A stretch of DNA of 33,625 nt from DATIYF01 sp035517775 (GCA_035517775.1 DATIYF010000079.1:1-33625), one strand, 5' to 3'. Counted from the first letter of the stretch, positions 16,160-26,038 are shown. Program-made: numbers and translations. Notes: generated by a model from the sequence alone, not told the origin.

Positions 16160-16921
16160 TCAGGATCCGGTCAGGGAAGGAAGGATGTTGGCTGAGCCGA
16201 GAAGAAAAATCACTCCCACCACCACACTGTAGGCCGAAGTCAGGGCGGTTACGCTGCGGGAGACGAAAGGCTTGGAGGCGCCGCCAATAAAGATTCCTGC
16301 TGCCGAGGCGCACATCAGGGTATTCATGACCACCAGCCCGGCGATGAACATGAAGAGGCCGAGAAATCCCTTGGCCGCGCCGCCCAGGTTGGCGGCCAGC
16401 AGGAATAGCAACAACTGCGTAGGTGTTTCGGCGCCGACGCCGTGGATCACTCCGATGATAAAAGTCGAGCTTGCCCCGTAACCGTCACGAAAAACCTCGG
16501 GCCGCTCCGGGCGCGAGCTGCCCAGCAGGCGCGAAAGCTTCCAGTACACCCACAGCAGTCCGTTGATCAGCAGGGTGATCCTGGTCTTGGAATGAAAGTG
16601 TTCATGGCTGGTGCGGCGCACCAGCGTGCTCAGCACGTAGATGCCGAGGATCAGCAGCGTCAGCCCGACGGCCCGTTCCGCCCAGCGGTCGCTGCCCTGG
16701 GGCAACGAAACGCGAAAGCCGATGGCCGCGGCGCCCAGGGCTGCGACCGTCGCCGCGTGGCCGGCAACATACAGCAGGCCGAAACGCATTGCGTCGCGTG
16801 CCTTCAGTTGGACGCTGGTGATATCGGAAATGGCGGCGATGTGATCGTAGTCCAGCCCATGGCGGAAGCCCAGGATGGCGGCAGAAAGCAAGGCCAGTTT
16901 GAGATCAATGGGGCCAGACAT
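16160..16921 (-). CDS. NiCoT-type nickel/cobalt permease
   Basis: A 253-residue membrane protein of the nickel/cobalt transporter superfamily. The signature helix is LGFRHGLDYDHIAAISDIT (about residues 17-35), which contains the family H-x4-D-H metal motif. Other helices follow, with a His-rich cytoplasmic stretch (RRTSHEHFHSKTR), the conserved GVIHGVGAETPTQLLLF and about six to seven membrane segments in total. It would import Ni2+ or Co2+; the ion is not decided by sequence, and no nickel enzyme is in the window. The frame is open to 17170, but the upstream part is not protein-like and the ATG at 16921 gives the family start. Confidence 0.88.
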   Translation of the reverse strand: MSGPIDLKLALLSAAILGFRHGLDYDHIAAISDITSVQLKARDAMRFGLLYVAGHAATVAALGAAAIGFRVSLPQGSDRWAERAVGLTLLILGIYVLSTLVRRTSHEHFHSKTRITLLINGLLWVYWKLSRLLGSSRPERPEVFRDGYGASSTFIIGVIHGVGAETPTQLLLFLLAANLGGAAKGFLGLFMFIAGLVVMNTLMCASAAGIFIGGASKPFVSRSVTALTSAYSVVVGVIFLLGSANILPSLTGS

Positions 16922-17272
16922 GGACCGTTTCCGGAGCCTCCAGTGTACACTTCCGTGGATTGGCGTTTGCGGCTGCTCGAATAGTGATGCGGTTTGCGCG
17001 TTCCATGAACGCGTAGAGCGGGCAGATTTTTCGCCTGGCGGACACGCCGACTCCCCGATGCGGCCATCAGGCCACAGACATCGTGTAAAATCGAGTTGGC
17101 GAGTTGAAATTCCTGGTTTCCGCGTTCGCAGGCACGATTGCGGCGTCCGGCTTTGGCTCCATCCCTGCATAAGGCAGGTACTGTCGAGCCAGCCTTAGGA
17201 TTGCTCCCACATTTCGTACTTTACCGCCGGCTCCGCGCCGCGTGAGACTTCCGTCAGGAGAGGATTACGGTC
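16922..17272. other. divergent intergenic region with a hairpin
   Basis: Lies between the divergent NiCoT and zinc-ribbon genes; no gene is seen. It contains a -10-like TAAAAT at 17086-17091 without a good -35, and an imperfect hairpin at 17170-17197: TAAGGCAGG pairs with CCAGCCTTA with one mismatch across a 10-nt loop. If transcription starts near 17098, the small downstream gene would have an unusually long 5' leader of about 175 nt containing that hairpin. Confidence 0.35.
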
Positions 17273-17452
17273 ATGGCCAAGATTGCAAAGACTGCAGACC
17301 GCAAGAAGGTGATGGACACCTCGAAAAGCACCGACTGTCCAAAGTGCGGCAAGCCCACGCGCATCGTGAAGCGGGTGAAAGACCGTGAGCGCGGCGTTCC
17401 CGGCGGGATTTTCATTTCCTGCTCGGCCTGTGAGTTTTTCGAGAAACTGTAA
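17273..17452 (+). CDS. 59-residue zinc-ribbon protein
   Basis: A short ORF with a good ribosome site (AGGAGAGG, 9 nt before the ATG). It has a basic N-terminus (MAKIAKTADRKKVMD), then C22-P-K-C25 and C50-S-A-C53 separated by a basic linker (GKPTRIVKRVKDRERG). Two CxxC knuckles of this kind make a four-cysteine zinc ribbon. It may bind nucleic acid or act as a small adaptor; I do not recognise a named family. It ends 3 nt before the pyrF stop on the opposite strand, so the two genes converge tightly. Codon use matches the neighbours. Confidence 0.75.
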   Translation: MAKIAKTADRKKVMDTSKSTDCPKCGKPTRIVKRVKDRERGVPGGIFISCSACEFFEKL

Positions 17453-17455
17453 GCG

Positions 17456-18193
17456 TTAACTGGCGGCGCGGACGCCGGGAAGGGAAGTTCCCGGCGCGCC
17501 TGCCATCTGGTTCAGAATCGCGCGGGCCTGCTCGGCCGGGTTTTCGGCATGGGTTATGGGCCGCCCGATCACCACATGGGTTGCGCCTGCGGCGAGGGCT
17601 TCAGCCGGGGTCATGACCCTGGCCTGATCGGCGTGCGCACTGCCGGCGGGACGCACACCGGGCGTCACAATGGCAAAGTCGCCGCCTAGCTCGCGGCGCA
17701 GTGGCGAAGCTTCCAGCGGCGAGGCCACCACGCCCCGGCAGCCGCTTTGCAGGGCCAGAGCCGCCAGGCGCACCACCTGGTCTTGCACTCGCGCATGAAC
17801 CCCCACCTGTTGCAAATCTTCGTCCTTTAAGCTGGTAAGCACGGTGACGGCGAGCACCAGCAGGTCCGCTCTTGCGGACGCGGCTTGCGCTGCTGCGCGC
17901 AGCATCTTTTCCCCACCCGAGCCGTGCACGGTGAGCATGCTAACGCCAAGCGCGGCAGCCTCGCTTACGGCGGCGGCGACGGTCGTCGGAATATCGTGAT
18001 ATTTCAGATCAAGAAATACGCGGCGGCCTGAGGCCACCAGATCGCGTACCACCCCAGGCCCTTCGGCGGTGTACAGCTGCATGCCGACCTTGAAGGTTCG
18101 GGCAGAGTCGCCCACGGCGGCCACGATCTTCTGTGCCGCCGCGGCGCTCGCAACATCGAGGGCAACGATCATTCGCTCGCGCGGGTCGAGCAT
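17456..18193 (-). CDS. pyrF: PyrF, orotidine-5'-phosphate decarboxylase
   Basis: A 245-residue OMP decarboxylase, the last step of UMP synthesis. It starts MLDPRERMIVALDVASA, with the catalytic strand VFLDLKYHDIPTTVA (the D-x-K-x-x-D core: Asp, Lys and Asp of the active site) at about residues 60-75. It continues with SMLTVHGSGG and the C-terminal phosphate-gripping segments VTPGVRPAGS and GATHVVIGRPIT. The frame is open to 18277, overlapping rlpA, but the ATG at 18193 gives the family N-terminus. It lies 25 nt downstream of rlpA on the same strand and seems to have its own -10 box just before the start codon. Confidence 0.94.
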   Translation of the reverse strand: MLDPRERMIVALDVASAAAAQKIVAAVGDSARTFKVGMQLYTAEGPGVVRDLVASGRRVFLDLKYHDIPTTVAAAVSEAAALGVSMLTVHGSGGEKMLRAAAQAASARADLLVLAVTVLTSLKDEDLQQVGVHARVQDQVVRLAALALQSGCRGVVASPLEASPLRRELGGDFAIVTPGVRPAGSAHADQARVMTPAEALAAGATHVVIGRPITHAENPAEQARAILNQMAGAPGTSLPGVRAAS

Positions 18194-18200
18194 CCTTGGA

Positions 18201-18206
18201 AGTATA
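18201..18206 (-). promoter_or_regulatory. -10 box placed for a leaderless pyrF transcript
   Basis: TATACT (5 of 6 matches to TATAAT) lies in the 25-nt rlpA-pyrF gap and ends 7 nt before the pyrF ATG, so a transcript starting at the usual distance would begin at or beside the start codon. No convincing -35 is visible. The AAGG directly before the ATG is too close to be a normal Shine-Dalgarno. Confidence 0.5.
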
Positions 18207-18218
18207 AGGTTTGGAAGA

Positions 18219-18701
18219 TTAGTACGCCACCGGCTCAAGGGAGGCGACGGTGTCATTCTGCCGGCGGTGGACCACATCCAGGCGGACGCGCTGGGTTCCG
18301 CGCGCCTTGAAATTCAGCACCCGGGCGGCGCTGTAGGAGACGTCAATAATACGGCCCGGTACTACCGGCCCGCGGTCGTTGATACGCACCACCACCGAGC
18401 GGTGATTGCGCAGGTTGGTAACCCGTACCAGGGTACCCAGGGGTAGTTCCGGATGGGCCGCGGTCAGGTCGTACATGTTGTAGGGCTCGCCACTGGCGGT
18501 AGGCTTGCCCTGAAAAGATGGTCCGTACCACGAAGCTGTCCCAACCTGATACGGCCTGGCGGGCAGCTTGTGGGCTGCTGGTTTAACCGACTTGGTGGCG
18601 TCTTGGGTACTTGCCGACCCTGAGCTGTGTGGCCCCTGCGCCGCTCCCAGGCCGACGACCAACAGAACCGTCGCCAAGCCATGAGCTAAACGAATTCGCA
18701 T
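18219..18701 (-). CDS. rlpA: RlpA-like septal/cell-wall double-psi beta-barrel protein
   Basis: A 160-residue protein with a signal peptide (MRIRLAHGLATVLLVVGLGAA) and a low-complexity linker. The double-psi beta-barrel domain spans about residues 50-150: YQVGTASWYGPSFQGKPTAS, then LTAAHPELPLGTLVRVTNLRN and VVVRINDRGPVVPGRIIDVS. The Y-G and D-R-G residues match RlpA lytic transglycosylases, which cleave peptidoglycan strands lacking stem peptides. There is no SPOR domain and no lipobox Cys, so it is the short form and need not be a lipoprotein. A good ribosome site (GAGGTG, 7 nt) precedes the ATG. Confidence 0.88.
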   Translation of the reverse strand: MRIRLAHGLATVLLVVGLGAAQGPHSSGSASTQDATKSVKPAAHKLPARPYQVGTASWYGPSFQGKPTASGEPYNMYDLTAAHPELPLGTLVRVTNLRNHRSVVVRINDRGPVVPGRIIDVSYSAARVLNFKARGTQRVRLDVVHRRQNDTVASLEPVAY

Positions 18702-19081
18702 TCAGTCACCTCGCATCTCGAAAAGTCGTCCCCCTAACACATCGCCTCGGATTCGAAGATGCTAAAGGCGCTCGGGGGACGTGTCAATGCCAAATAACCA
18801 TGAAAAAGTAATTGCTTAGTACCTGATGTCAAACGTAACTTATTGTGTATCTTGAGTGAAGGCATATATGTACATGTAAAATACTGGCTTACATGTTTAC
18901 TATTAGATAAATAATCAAAGGGGATGAGCCGGTGTAATTTTTGCAAGTCAATTGGAATCAGCAGATTACGAAGATTTTGTGCTTATTTCCATGAATACAG
19001 CGATTTAGGGAGCGAGGCGGCGCCCGCTACGCCACACGGTAGTCAAGAATTGCGGACTCTTGCTGGCGCAGCGCTCGGGGG
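18702..19081. other. AT-rich intergenic island with a perfect inverted repeat
   Basis: Between divergent rlpA and thiD. About 200 nt (18785-18990) is strikingly AT-rich against GC-rich flanks. It contains ACATGTAA (18872-18879), 9 nt, TTACATGT (18889-18896), a perfect 8+8 inverted repeat of operator-like size. A 60-codon ORF (18924-19106, plus strand) starts MSRCNFCKSIGISRLRR; its CxxC and basic stretch look zinc-ribbon-like, but its second half reads like non-coding GC-rich DNA. I consider it at best a remnant. Confidence 0.45.
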
Positions 19082-19109
19082 TTGCAACTGCCGCCATTTC
19101 CGGTAGATT
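19082..19109 (+). promoter_or_regulatory. thiD promoter, positioned for a leaderless transcript
   Basis: TTGCAA (19082-19087) and TAGATT (19104-19109) are separated by 16 nt; the -10 ends 6 nt before the thiD ATG. No Shine-Dalgarno is present between them. This suggests that the mRNA starts at the A of the ATG. Confidence 0.5.
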
Positions 19110-19115
19110 GCCCCT

Positions 19116-19964
19116 ATGGCCGAAGCTCCTCCCGTAGTCCTGACCATTGCCGGCTTCGACCCGTCCTCCGGTGCGGGGGTCACCGCGGATATCAAGACGA
19201 TTGCGGCGCACGGCTGCTACGGGGTCTCCTGCATTACGGCGCTTACCGTGCAATCCACGGCGGGGGTGCGGCGGGTAGAGCCGGTTGATCCCGGGCTGCT
19301 GAAGTCCAGCTTGCGCGAGCTGGCCGATGATGTCGAAATTGCCGCCGTGCACCTCGGGATGCTTGGCAGCGAATCTATAGCGAAAACGGTGGCCGATTTT
19401 CTGGCGCGGGCGCGGCTGCCCAACGTTGTTCTTGACCCAATCATCAGCTCTTCCTCAGGGGCTGCTCTGGTGGATGCAGGGAGCCTGAAGGTGATGGCGG
19501 AACGGCTGATCCCCCTGGCGACAGTGATCACGCCAAATGTGGACGAAGCGGCGGCCTTTTGCGGGCAGGAGGTCTCTGATGTTGAGGAAATGCGCGCGGC
19601 AGCGGCAAAACTTCATGCCATGGGCGCGAGAGCCGTGGTGGTAACCGGCGGGCATTTGGAGCGGCCCACCGATCTGCTGAGCTTCACCAGTTCGAAGGGG
19701 ATCGAGCAGCAAACGTATAAGTCGCGCAAGCAGGTCTCAAGCTCGACCCATGGAACCGGATGCGCCTTTTCTACCGCCATTGCCTGCCATCTGGCTCATG
19801 GCAGAGCCCTTCCTGAGGCCGTGCTGCTGGCCAAGTCCTATGTGTCGGCGGCTATCGCGCATGCCTACCCGATTGGGCACGGAGCCGGCCCTTTGCATCA
19901 TCTCTACCGCTTTCATCAGAAGCGGCCGGTGGCGCGCAGGCATGAGGCGGAATCCGGGCGTTGA
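19116..19964 (+). CDS. thiD: ThiD, hydroxymethylpyrimidine (phosphate) kinase
   Basis: A 282-residue ribokinase-fold HMP/HMP-P kinase of thiamine synthesis. It shows VLTIAGFDPSSGAGVTADIK at the N-terminus, then GCYGVSCITALTVQST, VLDPIISSSSG, ITPNVDEAAAFCG, VVVTGGH and the anion-hole motif SSSTHGTGCAFS (about residues 208-219) with the catalytic Cys/Asp region. Length is normal. No other thiamine gene is next to it, and no TPP riboswitch is seen upstream. It converges on ispG with about 100 nt between the stops. Confidence 0.94.
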   Translation: MAEAPPVVLTIAGFDPSSGAGVTADIKTIAAHGCYGVSCITALTVQSTAGVRRVEPVDPGLLKSSLRELADDVEIAAVHLGMLGSESIAKTVADFLARARLPNVVLDPIISSSSGAALVDAGSLKVMAERLIPLATVITPNVDEAAAFCGQEVSDVEEMRAAAAKLHAMGARAVVVTGGHLERPTDLLSFTSSKGIEQQTYKSRKQVSSSTHGTGCAFSTAIACHLAHGRALPEAVLLAKSYVSAAIAHAYPIGHGAGPLHHLYRFHQKRPVARRHEAESGR

Positions 19965-20064
19965 GCTGCGAACTGAGAACTCGAAACCGCGAACTGAGAT
20001 CTAGCGCGCGCCGCCAGGATCCACTGGTGCTGGATTACCACCGAGAACCTGGAGAGGCAGAGGT

Positions 20065-21306
<1,242 letters not shown>

Positions 21307-21352
21307 AACGAAGTTCTAGTTTAGCATGGGGATATTCAGCTCTCCCCAACTC

Positions 21353-21418
21353 TGTCATCCCGACCGGAGCAGATCATCGCAAAGCGGATGATCTGTGGAG
21401 TGGAGGGACCTGCGGTTG
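21353..21418. repeat. dispersed repeat element with internal hairpin
   Basis: Starts TGTCATCCCGACCGGAG and ends GGAGGGACCTGCGGTTG, the same general pattern as the element at 33149-33235 (TGTCATTCCGA...). It holds a perfect 9-bp hairpin CAGATCATC / GATGATCTG (21370-21395) with an 8-nt loop. Located between ispG and rseP. Confidence 0.5.
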
Positions 21419-21517
21419 TGACGTCAACAGGCTGTGAAGGACTGTGCAGATCGAGTCGGAATGGACGACACGAAACACGAAAGAGCGGCAGGAAGACTCT
21501 GTCATCTGTAGAACAAC

Positions 21518-21547
21518 CCCACTCAAGCCAAAACCGGCTTGAGTGGG
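21518..21547 (-). terminator. perfect 12-bp hairpin after rseP
   Basis: CCCACTCAAGCC and GGCTTGAGTGGG form a perfect 12-bp stem with a 6-nt loop, 23 nt downstream of the rseP stop on the minus strand. The minus-strand sequence after it is moderately T-rich (GTTGTTCT). It is a plausible transcription terminator that would separate ispG from rseP, though it could also be another intergenic repeat. Confidence 0.55.
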
Positions 21548-21570
21548 CCACCCGTCCTTCGGCTACACGG

Positions 21571-22917
<1,347 letters not shown>

Positions 22918-22946
22918 AAGTGTGATTATTCCTTGGTGAAGCCGTT

Positions 22947-24134
22947 TTAGGTGCGGCTGGTAGCGGAGTTCCTGCTCAGCTCCTCGACCTTTTGTTGCGC
23001 AACGTTGCGGGCCCGAGCGTCCGCCTCCAAGACCTTCCTAATAGATTCCAGTTTTCTGGATTTCGTTTCTAACAATACGCTTTCAATCACCTGGGGGATC
23101 TCAGCAAAACCGATGTGGCCTTCCAGAAAGCCGGCCACTGCCACCTCATCGGCGGCGTTAAGGGCAACCGTTTTTGCCCCGCCTGCCTCGGCCGCCTCGT
23201 AGGCCAGACGCAGACAAGGAAATTTTTCCATGTCAGGCGGGAGAAATTCGAGGTGCCTTAAGTCCATGACCGGGAAGCGCATATCGGATTCAATGCGCTC
23301 TGGGTAGGTCAAGGCATAAAGGATGGGCAGGCGCATATCCGTCACCGAAAACTGAGCAAGTATGCTGCCATCTACGAATTCCACCATGGAGTGAATCGTG
23401 GACTGGGGATGCACCATGACGGAAATCTGCTCCGGCGGCAAGTTGAACAAACGGCAAGCCTCAATTACTTCGAAGCCCTTATTCATCAGGGTAGCTGAGT
23501 CGATGGTGATGCGCCGACCCATTTTCCACGTGGGATGGTTCAGGGCCTGTTCCACCGTGATGCGCGAAAATTGTTCTCTGGGTGTGTCCAGAAATGGCCC
23601 GCCCGAGGCCGTGAGCCAGATGCGCTGCACCTCCTGCATGCGCCCGCCGCGCAGGCACTGGTGAACGGCATTGTGCTCGCTGTCAATCGGCAGGAGCGCC
23701 TTGCCCTGGCGCCGCGCCTCGGCAGTGATCAACTCTCCTGCCGCCACCAGACATTCTTTGTTCGCCAGCCCCACGGTCTTGCCGGCGCGCACGGCTTCAT
23801 AGGTGGCTTCGAGACCGGCGACGCCAACGATGGCGCTGACCACGAAATCAGCCTCGGGATACGTGGCCACACGGACTGCGCCCGCCGGGCCATGCGCCAC
23901 TTCGATTTCGCCCAGGCCGGTTTTTTTCAGCTGGGTATTAAGCGCTTCCGCGTCGGGCTCTGAGGCGACAGAAACCAACTGCGGCCGCCAGCGCCGGCAC
24001 TGCTCGAAGGCAGCTTCCACATTTTTACCCGCGGCCAGCGAAACTATTTCGAATCTCTCGGGATAGGCTTCCACCACGCGGAGGGTGCTGCGCCCGATGG
24101 AGCCGGTCGAGCCCAGAATGGCGATACGCTTCAT
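22947..24134 (-). CDS. dxr: Dxr (IspC), 1-deoxy-D-xylulose-5-phosphate reductoisomerase
   Basis: A 395-residue NADPH- and metal-dependent enzyme, the committed step of the MEP pathway. It starts MKRIAILGSTGSIGRSTLRV with the NADPH-binding GSTGSIG. The substrate/metal region is LLPIDSEHNAVHQCL (the Asp/Glu ligands) with LTASGGPFLDTP, and the flexible loop HPTWKMGRRITIDSATLMNKG follows, then VHPQSTIHSMVEF. Length is typical. The frame is open to 24239 over the phosphatase gene, but the ATG at 24134 gives the family start. It is 25 nt downstream of the phosphatase stop, so it is probably co-transcribed. Confidence 0.95.
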   Translation of the reverse strand: MKRIAILGSTGSIGRSTLRVVEAYPERFEIVSLAAGKNVEAAFEQCRRWRPQLVSVASEPDAEALNTQLKKTGLGEIEVAHGPAGAVRVATYPEADFVVSAIVGVAGLEATYEAVRAGKTVGLANKECLVAAGELITAEARRQGKALLPIDSEHNAVHQCLRGGRMQEVQRIWLTASGGPFLDTPREQFSRITVEQALNHPTWKMGRRITIDSATLMNKGFEVIEACRLFNLPPEQISVMVHPQSTIHSMVEFVDGSILAQFSVTDMRLPILYALTYPERIESDMRFPVMDLRHLEFLPPDMEKFPCLRLAYEAAEAGGAKTVALNAADEVAVAGFLEGHIGFAEIPQVIESVLLETKSRKLESIRKVLEADARARNVAQQKVEELSRNSATSRT

Positions 24135-24159
24135 GAAAGATGTGATGTTGTGATCAACT

Positions 24160-24663
24160 CTACTTGATCCCTGCCAAAACCGCCGCGTAGTGATTAATCC
24201 AGTTGCGTTGTTCGGCTGTCTCCGGCACGGTGGTACCACGGGCGGCGCTCGCCTGCCTTACCGCTGCTTCCGGGGACAAGCCTCTCGTGACAAGAAGGCA
24301 TGCAGCCACCAATCCGCTGCGGCCGATTCCCTGACGGCAATGAACCACCACATTCTTTCCGGCGGAAAGATCAGCATCAAGCCTTTCCAGGACTGCTGCC
24401 ACCTCGGTTTCTGATTGCGGTACTTGACGGTCCGGAATAGGCAACGATACGTACCTCATGCCGCGCGCCTTGACTTGGCTGGCTTCATTGCCGACATCAA
24501 GGTCTGTTTCCTCCTCCGGGGTGAGCAACGAAAGCACCGTGTCAATCCCGGCTCGCTGCCAGTTGGCAATCTCGTCCTCCAGCCAGTCACCTCCGCGAGG
24601 ACGGGCTGCCAGTGCCAATTTTCCCGGCCATGGGCCATCCACCCAATGAAGTTCCGTTCCCAC
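24160..24663 (-). CDS. dual-specificity/tyrosine phosphatase family protein
   Basis: A 167-residue cysteine-dependent phosphatase. The P-loop is HCRQGIGRSG (catalytic C109, R115), and a likely general-acid Asp lies in PIPDRQVP (D78). The upstream IDTVLSLLTPEEETDL is typical of CDKN3/DSP-like prokaryotic phosphatases. The start is GTG at 24663, one base after the TAA of the preceding gene, with AAGGAG inside the end of that gene; the two are translationally coupled. The substrate is unknown. It interrupts the normally contiguous cdsA-dxr gene order, together with the ParB-like gene. Confidence 0.85.
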   Translation of the reverse strand: MGTELHWVDGPWPGKLALAARPRGGDWLEDEIANWQRAGIDTVLSLLTPEEETDLDVGNEASQVKARGMRYVSLPIPDRQVPQSETEVAAVLERLDADLSAGKNVVVHCRQGIGRSGLVAACLLVTRGLSPEAAVRQASAARGTTVPETAEQRNWINHYAAVLAGIK

Positions 24664-24664
24664 G

Positions 24665-24919
24665 TTATACGTTCTCCTTCATGACGATTTCACGCGGAAG
24701 ACGGTCAACGTCCACTCCTCGCTGGCGAAGGATGTGGATTCGATGATGTCCGTCCAGTATAGTTCCGTCCGGTCTGGTTTTCAGGCAGTCCTTCTGACCG
24801 GGCAAGAGCGATTGTGTTAGAGCTTCGATCGAAAGCCGGCTCATTACCGCAAGCTTGCCAGGTATCAGTTGGCTGTCTGGATGGAGCCCTGTCAGTGGGG
24901 GATACCGCGGGTCTGGCAT
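24665..24919 (-). CDS. ParB/Srx-like small protein
   Basis: An 84-residue protein whose core RPDGTILDGHHRIHILRQRG (residues 49-68) carries the DGHHR motif of the ParB N-terminal/sulfiredoxin fold, preceded by the short helix MSRLSIEALTQSL. It has no HTH or dimerisation domain, so it is not a partition ParB. Members of this fold bind CTP or ATP, and some (SbnI, archaeal SerK) are free-serine kinases, so a kinase partner for the adjacent phosphatase is conceivable; that is inference. The frame is open to a GTG at 24961 inside cdsA. The ATG at 24919, 8 nt after the cdsA stop, is chosen although no Shine-Dalgarno is seen. Confidence 0.65.
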   Translation of the reverse strand: MPDPRYPPLTGLHPDSQLIPGKLAVMSRLSIEALTQSLLPGQKDCLKTRPDGTILDGHHRIHILRQRGVDVDRLPREIVMKENV

Positions 24920-24927
24920 ACAAACGA

Positions 24928-25830
24928 CTACTGCATCACGCGCCAAGCGGCATAGTACCACAGCACCGGAGCGGCGAAGAGCAGCGCGTCAATGCGGTCG
25001 AGCATGCCGCCGTGGCCGGGAAGGATGGTTCCTGAATCCTTCACGCCCGCGCCGCGCTTGATCAACGACTCCACCAGATCGCCGAGCTGGGCGGCCACAT
25101 TGATGGCCGCGGAGAGCAGCAAAGTGGGCCACAGGGGCGGCTTCTGCAGGGCAAAGTATCCGTCACTGCGGGCAATCAGGTGAGCGTTCAGCAAGGCTGA
25201 GCTGATGGGGAAAGCGTATTTGCACATCAGCATACCCACGATCAGGCTGGCGATCAGCGAGGCCAGGGCGCCTTCCCAGGTCTTTTTCGGGCTGATTTGC
25301 GGCGACATGTGATGCCGCCCCAGCGAGCGGCCCACGAAGTAGGCGAAGATATCTCCCGCCCATACCACCAGCAGCAGGTATAAGAGCAGAAGCGATCCCG
25401 CCCATTGCTGGCGCAACTGCACCAGAAAACCCAGGGGCAGAGCGATGTAGGTGAAAGCCCCAACGGAAACCAATGCAGCCGGAAACGCGCTGCGAAGATC
25501 GGCGCGCGCCATGCCGGCGACAAGGAAGACGAAAGGCGCCAGCGCGGCGGCGAATCCCGCGGTGTAAAGAAAAATGGCGGTGGAAAGCAGCGGCTTGCCA
25601 TTGCCCGGATTGATCGCCAGGAACACAAACAGCAGCGCCACGAAAATGTATGTGGCCCAGGTAAACGGGCGGATGCCGTAGCCTTCGGCCAGCTTGAGCA
25701 ACTCCTGTACCGCCAGCAGTGCCACCAGCGCCGCCACCATAGCCAGCACCTGCACCGGCGCGCTCAGCGCCAGCAGCAGCACAATTGGAATCAGCACGAC
25801 CGCGGTGAGAATTCGTTTGAGCAGGTTCAA
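24928..25830 (-). CDS. cdsA: CdsA, phosphatidate cytidylyltransferase
   Basis: A 300-residue integral membrane enzyme making CDP-diacylglycerol, the precursor of the membrane phospholipids. About eight hydrophobic helices are visible. The C-terminal signature reads SPKKTWEGALASLIAS, then near the end LVESLIKRGAGVKDSGTILPGHGGMLDRIDALLF, matching the CDP-alcohol cytidylyltransferase pattern S-x-x-K-R-x-x-x-K-D-x-x...PGHGG..DR.D. The start codon is TTG with no strong ribosome site. It is 203 nt downstream of uppS, the usual partner, but that gap holds two repeat elements. Confidence 0.94.
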   Translation of the reverse strand: MNLLKRILTAVVLIPIVLLLALSAPVQVLAMVAALVALLAVQELLKLAEGYGIRPFTWATYIFVALLFVFLAINPGNGKPLLSTAIFLYTAGFAAALAPFVFLVAGMARADLRSAFPAALVSVGAFTYIALPLGFLVQLRQQWAGSLLLLYLLLVVWAGDIFAYFVGRSLGRHHMSPQISPKKTWEGALASLIASLIVGMLMCKYAFPISSALLNAHLIARSDGYFALQKPPLWPTLLLSAAINVAAQLGDLVESLIKRGAGVKDSGTILPGHGGMLDRIDALLFAAPVLWYYAAWRVMQ

Positions 25831-25909
25831 GAGCTAAGGGCGAGGCGCTCAGGATGAAGCTCGATTCTACGCTATGCTATCGGGGGTGGAAATCCCGGCC
25901 GGGTAAAGA

Positions 25910-25938
25910 GCAGATTCCTCGCGGCGCTCGCTATGACA
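25910..25938. repeat. half copy of the dispersed repeat
   Basis: GCAGATTCCTCGCGGCGCTCG followed by CTATGACAAA matches the right half of the element at 33149-33235 (AGATTCCTCGTCGCTGCGCT, then ...AATGACAAA). The left half and the terminal TGTCATTCCGA are missing. It sits between uppS and cdsA. Confidence 0.5.
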
Positions 25939-25971
25939 AAGTAAGAGCTCAGCCATCGGTTGCGGCGTGCA

Positions 25972-26038
25972 GGTGAGAGGGCGATTCCCCGGGACTGAAG
26001 TCTCTCGGAACGAGAGATGCCCAAGGAGGGCTCTCACC
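25972..26038 (-). repeat. nested hairpin abutting the uppS stop
   Basis: Outer arms GGTGAGAG (25972-25979) and CTCTCACC (26031-26038) enclose a perfect 7-bp inner hairpin TCTCTCG-GAA-CGAGAGA (26001-26017). The outer arm contains the uppS stop codon. It would form at once in the mRNA behind uppS. There is no T-run, so it is more likely a structured intergenic repeat than a terminator. Confidence 0.45.

Noticed and set aside
18734..18946. 70-codon minus-strand ORF in the AT-rich island
   Set aside because: No ribosome site, no recognisable domain, and composition expected from AT-rich non-coding DNA.
18924..19106. 60-codon ORF with CxxC (MSRCNFCKSIG...) as a gene
   Set aside because: The second half reads like non-coding GC-rich DNA and runs into the thiD promoter; no solid ribosome spacing. 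Kept only as a note in the AT-rich island.
24928..24961. GTG start at 24961 for the ParB-like protein, overlapping cdsA
   Set aside because: The extra residues repeat cdsA coding sequence in another frame; the ATG at 24919 lies naturally 8 nt after the cdsA stop.
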